A stretch of DNA of 64,000 nucleotides, from positions 3,844,001 through 3,908,000 of the forward strand of contig CM082589.2 of the NCBI GenBank assembly GCA_040954595.2, read 5' to 3'. The notes beneath the pieces are model-generated. The model worked only from the letters and a program-made list of their open reading frames with translations. It ran no database searches and was not told the DNA's origin. Shown piece by piece: positions 59,434 to 64,000 of this stretch. How positions within the stretch are numbered: the stretch's first letter is position 1; each line of letters opens with the position of its first letter. Both the position numbers and the translations under genes were made by a program. Source of the DNA: Balanoglossus misakiensis (taxonomy: Eukaryota > Hemichordata).

Positions 59434-62400
59434 ACGCATACTCTGTTGTCATTTTCAGCGGTGATCCAACCAACTAAAGCCCACCAACTACAGCAAGGTA
59501 TTTATACTCGTAGGATCTGATCAGGCAGACAATTGTGAACACTTCTATACTATAGAGTTCTTCATCATACGTTATAATAGAAAACTAAGATGTATGTCAT
59601 ATAAAATCCCATTTGACATCAATTCTTTTTTATTTTGCATCGAAAATAATGAAAAAAAATGAAACCAGGTCGTCTAAAATATTTAAAACATCTGCTGGTG
59701 AGAACCCTTTATCATTAGTTTAAAATTGCATAATTTACAGATAGAATAATATTGTAGGAATTAATATGATCTTTAAGAAGATATTATTTTTTGAAACCTA
59801 TTTACAAAACGTTTTATTATATGCACTCGGCTTCGCAATGTCTCACGTTCAATGTTCATATGTTTCGACAGTTGTCACGATATCACGAATTAGGATCTGC
59901 TCGGAAAAGCTTCGTACAATACATTCGGACAATCTCGGCCTTATTTATGTCTCTTTATACGTTTGTGCAATGTCCGGTTCATAGCTGTCTATATGAGATT
60001 ATCTTGTAAAATTGAGAGGAAAAATATAGAAAACAGTCGCATTATTTAAACCTCATAGAATACTTGTAAATATGTAAGATTTTAGTGTTAGTGTGCTGAA
60101 TAGATTAAATGCAATTAGCAATTTCTCATTATTTTATTTCTTATTTTCATTTACATACATGTATGTAAGTGTACGACTTATTTCGATTTTAAAGACTAAA
60201 GAATCTGGTGGGTATAATTTTTTTGTACTTTTTTCACCCAAGTGAAATGACGGTGCGGCAACTAATGAGTATTTTAAACACGTTTTCGCCTTTGCAGCAT
60301 TAATTCCGAATTTATAAAGAGAAATCAGGACGTTTTCCCCGTCGTTTCCATGATTTGCTCAGTTGTTTAACGCCCGTGACGTTTGATTGGGCGCTCTCAA
60401 AATGACTTCCGCCAGAGCCATGAATAAGACAAGCGCAGTATTGACTGCGCAACGCGACATCAATAGCGCGACTGGCTACAACGCCGCCGGTAGTCTTAAA
60501 TAGGCACTTTACATAGTATATGCCTATGGGGCGGTTTATTGTAAGATAATGAAGAAATGGCCTTTAATGCAATTCAGCGGTAAAAAGAAGCTTTGTTGCC
60601 TTTGCGTCTGAGGCTAAACCACACAAGAAAAGATGCCGTTTAATGCAAATAAAACCTTTGTTTGTTCAGTTAATTTTTATAGAAATTACGCGCATGCCTA
60701 TACTTGATTGTTAGAGTCCCCGCGTGCCAATTTTTGCTATTCACTATGCGTGGAACATGGAAGGTGTTTGGTTTGTCCAAAAATAATTTACTGTGACAAA
60801 ACTTCGAGTCAGCCCCAGACACATGTATGCATGCACATGCTGGTTGAAGTAAATGAACTCTTTCGCTTGTGCGCGTCTAGGACGACTGGAAGATTGTTAG
60901 GTACAATTTTTGCACGTTTTAACCAGCCACCAGCATGACTTGGGTGTAATTTGCATATTTGAGTCGACACGTCGAGACGGGTAGCCACACCCCAGGAAAC
61001 GATAAACCGACAGAATTAATCGAGCCCCTAGAAATTAGGCAATGTTATGAAATATACGATAAAACCTGGCGCCTTACGTCACACAAGATGAACGGCAGTT
61101 ACTTTTGTCGTCTCCTAGCAACAGTTGGCAGCATCAAAGCGACAGGAAAAATGAACACCACTCTGGTAGTCATTATGATCAAAGAAAAGGAACTAAATTA
61201 TAGTTATTTTCAGATATCAAACTAAAGCACGTCTAAATAGAGAGATGCTTGTCAAACAGGTCACATGTCTGTGCCTCGTGGAATGTTCGCCATCCTTGAG
61301 AATTACGTCATGCATTGTTTTATTATCAATCGTCGTCAAGGAAACGTCCATTGGACAGCTTGCATATAATACCTTTAGGGCAGGCATACATAAAATGATG
61401 GATTTTATTGCAAGACTGCTTCGGCATGCGGCCAGGTGGTTTTCCTATATAAAAGAGCGGGGAATACTAATCTAGCTTTATTTTTGTTTCGGTTTGTTTT
61501 GTTTTGATTTGCTTGGTTCTTTTATTTTTTTGCCAGTAAAATGTCAATGTTGTAAAATATTATTTGCGTGACCATTTTATGGACTTGAAATGGTTCTTGT
61601 AGCAGAAAATACAGTGCTGTTTTGTAGTGTAGCATACTCCTTATATACATGTACATGTACACATATACACACACCTAGCCTCTTTTATATTAATAATAAA
61701 AACTTAATCAACCACAGCTCGATTCGTGAATTTTATGACTATATTTAATGATACGTACGTGGTTCATATTCAATGTATCCGGTTTCATTTCTTAAAATTG
61801 TACCCTAGAAACGGTTGCTTAGCAACTGATCATGTTAAACATCGTAGTTCTAATGCCGTGCATATCATACATGAACCATTTGCGCGTGATGAACCGTAAA
61901 CGCTTCTTAAATGTGTGACAGCATTTCGTGAGGGGGGGGGGGGACTAGCCCTTCAGGGATAGTTCTGGGTTTGGGAATTCGTGTGCTGCGCGCGCATGCG
62001 GTTATTCGCTTAATCACAACTGTTTCCCCAAACTTTATTGGTTCTTTTACTATCCCGTTTCACAAAAAATACAAGTACAAATGAAATTAGGCCTTGAGAG
62101 ACGTGGTCGTCAACTGACATTTGAGATTAATTAACTGAAGGTGAAAGCATTGTCTATACTACTTGATTGTCCATGTCTAATATTTGCCGCAATAACAATT
62201 TCCTCATAAATTTTATTACTCTGATTCGTTTTTTTGTGTGTAATACCGACAGTGCTTCGGGCATAGACCGTACTGTAATTACGTAATTTTTCTTTCATTT
62301 CGACATTTCTTCATCAGAGCACCGTGCGTGTAACAATCATCTGATATATGGCCTTTTTGATGCCATCATTTCAAGGCGATGCATCATATGTGTAATTAGT

Positions 62401-64000
62401 ACCAGACAGTGTGAAGCAGGATTCCAAATTCATAGAAACGCAGTTGTTTTGGCAAGGATGACGGTTCAGTGATTTCTATTAAGAAAGATAGTTGGACTAT
62501 AGGAAAGCCTTTGTAATAACTTACGTGTTTCTTTACTGAAAAATAAGCCTTCGGTTACGGCCTCTGTGGATATTGATATTGATACACCAATGCACAGGTT
62601 TAACCCTTCTAACAAAAACTATTAATATGTAAATTCTGAAAAGGGAACCCACTTGTCAGGCGTGGTACAGTAAGCCGCCCACTGTCGGTTGGTTTCATGT
62701 ATTTGATATGCTAATCAGATGCTAATTATATTCAAGAATTAAGTATCCCCAAGTCCTGTTCTAGGGGACAGTTAACTTCATGTAACATGCGCATATGCAT
62801 TTTGAATGCTCACAAGGACAGATTCGACAGTTACAAGGATGTGCAATCGGTGAGACTGTGCGAGCGTGGTATCATTAGGAGCAATTTCGTGCGAGCTATT
62901 GATTACTTGACGGTCCTACTTTCATATGTCAATGAGGGAACAGGTCTGAATAGGCGCTCCGTGACGATCTCCATATTGCGGAGAACGGATCCTATATTTT
63001 TCTGATTCCAGTTCCCCGATGAATAGCACTGAGCTAGTCCTGGGAGGTTTTGATGTTGTCTTTTATTAGACATTTCTGACGCCCCAAATCTTGTGTGAGT
63101 CGACGTCACGTCTGTTACAGTTCAAACTCAATTAGAAAATAACGGGCGATAACAGAGACATCTATAGCATTCTGATGCCGAGTCGTAGGACGACCAGGAC
63201 AAGGTACGGCTAATCAGGTAGGTTGAGTCTTAAAATTTTTCTCTTATTCTTAAAGGCGACAATATGTCATTTCTCGGGCTTCACGTTTAAAAAAGTAAAG
63301 GTTCATTTTAATGTGTCTGTTTTGAAAACAAATGTACATGTATGCAGTCATGAGTTAAGGCTTCTCGTTTTGTTATTAAGACTAAAATAATCTCATGGCA
63401 AGCACGGCTTTGTGATCGCCTACATTTTTGTTGGTTAAGATGATACTATTTAGTTAAATAACGCAATCGCTAGAGAGTCTACTATAGTTGGCTAATTGCG
63501 TCAAATCTAAATTGACTTGTCTCGCGTTCCGCCCGGATCATCACACAAGTGCGGCAATTTCCCACACCCGTGACGAGTAATGGCATCGTCTCGACGACCA
63601 ACGCATTGACAACGACTGCACATGTACCTACCGCAGGTGTCCACCAGCCTACCGACGTCTAGCGCTACAGGTATTCTGTTATGCCTTCAGGGGAGGAATC
63701 AGCTCAAGCTGCTTCGCCAAGCGCGTGTCAGTCGAGAGCCAATTAAATATTAGGTAATCATTGTGACGCATAACAGGCCTGGGTAAGTTTGCACGATACC
63801 TTCAATTCATCTCTCGGCTTGAATCACCGACTGAAAGCAGCTTCGTGATTACAGTAACCATTTGCAGAGTACACTTATATGAAGAAAAAACGCTTCGCCA
63901 TTAAGCCAAAAAAATTCAAAAGTAAAGTTACTTTTTCTCTGCAAATCATCAATGACGCCTTCATCTTAGGTACAATGGTGAACGTTTTCTGAAAGGCACA
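59434..64000. other. Region downstream of gene B, no supported gene
   Basis: It holds the gene B 3' UTR and intergenic sequence. Candidate poly(A) signals are ATTAAA (60104-60109) and AATAAA (60648-60653). A G run is near 61932-61944. The open frames are short and unrecognised. Confidence 0.65.
60648..60653 (+). terminator. Candidate poly(A) signal (AATAAA) for gene B
   Basis: AATAAA is followed by a T/G-rich stretch (CCTTTGTTTGTTCAG), as expected downstream of a cleavage site. It would give a 3' UTR of about 1.2 kb. ATTAAA at 60104 is an alternative. Confidence 0.3.

Noticed and set aside
61932-61944. G homopolymer (also near 10838-10850) as a possible G-quadruplex
   Set aside because: A single G run with no spaced G-tracts; ordinary homopolymer.

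Overview
This is animal nuclear DNA: AT-leaning intergenic sequence with GC-richer short exons, canonical GT-AG introns, microsatellites and TTAA-flanked miniature transposons. The proteins are metazoan (TRPC cation channels and a PLAC8-family protein). The many ACATGTA-type strings, the compact introns and the divergent TRPC type suggest a marine invertebrate deuterostome, most plausibly a cephalochordate (amphioxus/lancelet). The species is inference, not proven by the sequence.

Layout: 1-16966 holds no gene I can support. Gene A (16967-37693, + strand) is a complete TRPC-type channel in 10 coding exons encoding 984 aa. Its 14.3-kb first intron carries two TTAA-flanked transposon-like elements, and an ACAT microsatellite lies just before exon 2. 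37694-42184 is intergenic. Gene B (42185-59433, + strand) is a second TRPC channel with the same nine intron positions and phases, so the two are tandem duplicates. Gene B has three interchangeable first exons in tandem (at 42185, 44365 and 45187). Each starts with its own ATG, encodes the N-terminus and the first ankyrin half-repeat, and ends in the same phase, ready to join the shared exon 2 at 52514; this gives 1004-1005 aa isoforms. Intron 4 of gene B contains an intronless PLAC8-family gene on the minus strand (55074-55400). 59434-64000 shows no gene.

The most interesting system is the variable-first-exon cluster of gene B. It should produce TRPC subunits that differ only in the ankyrin N-terminus, and a GCGCCC motif lies 221-238 bases upstream of every alternative ATG. 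Both channels also depart from textbook TRPC. They carry about 165 aa between S3 and S4 (extracellular in this topology) with a predicted coiled coil, they lack the His-Cys-Cys-Cys zinc motif after the ankyrin repeats, and they share a C-terminal W-G-x4-I-D-E tail motif. Both should act as plasma-membrane cation-channel subunits and could co-assemble. All exon joins were deduced by eye from splice consensus, phase and comparison of the two paralogues.
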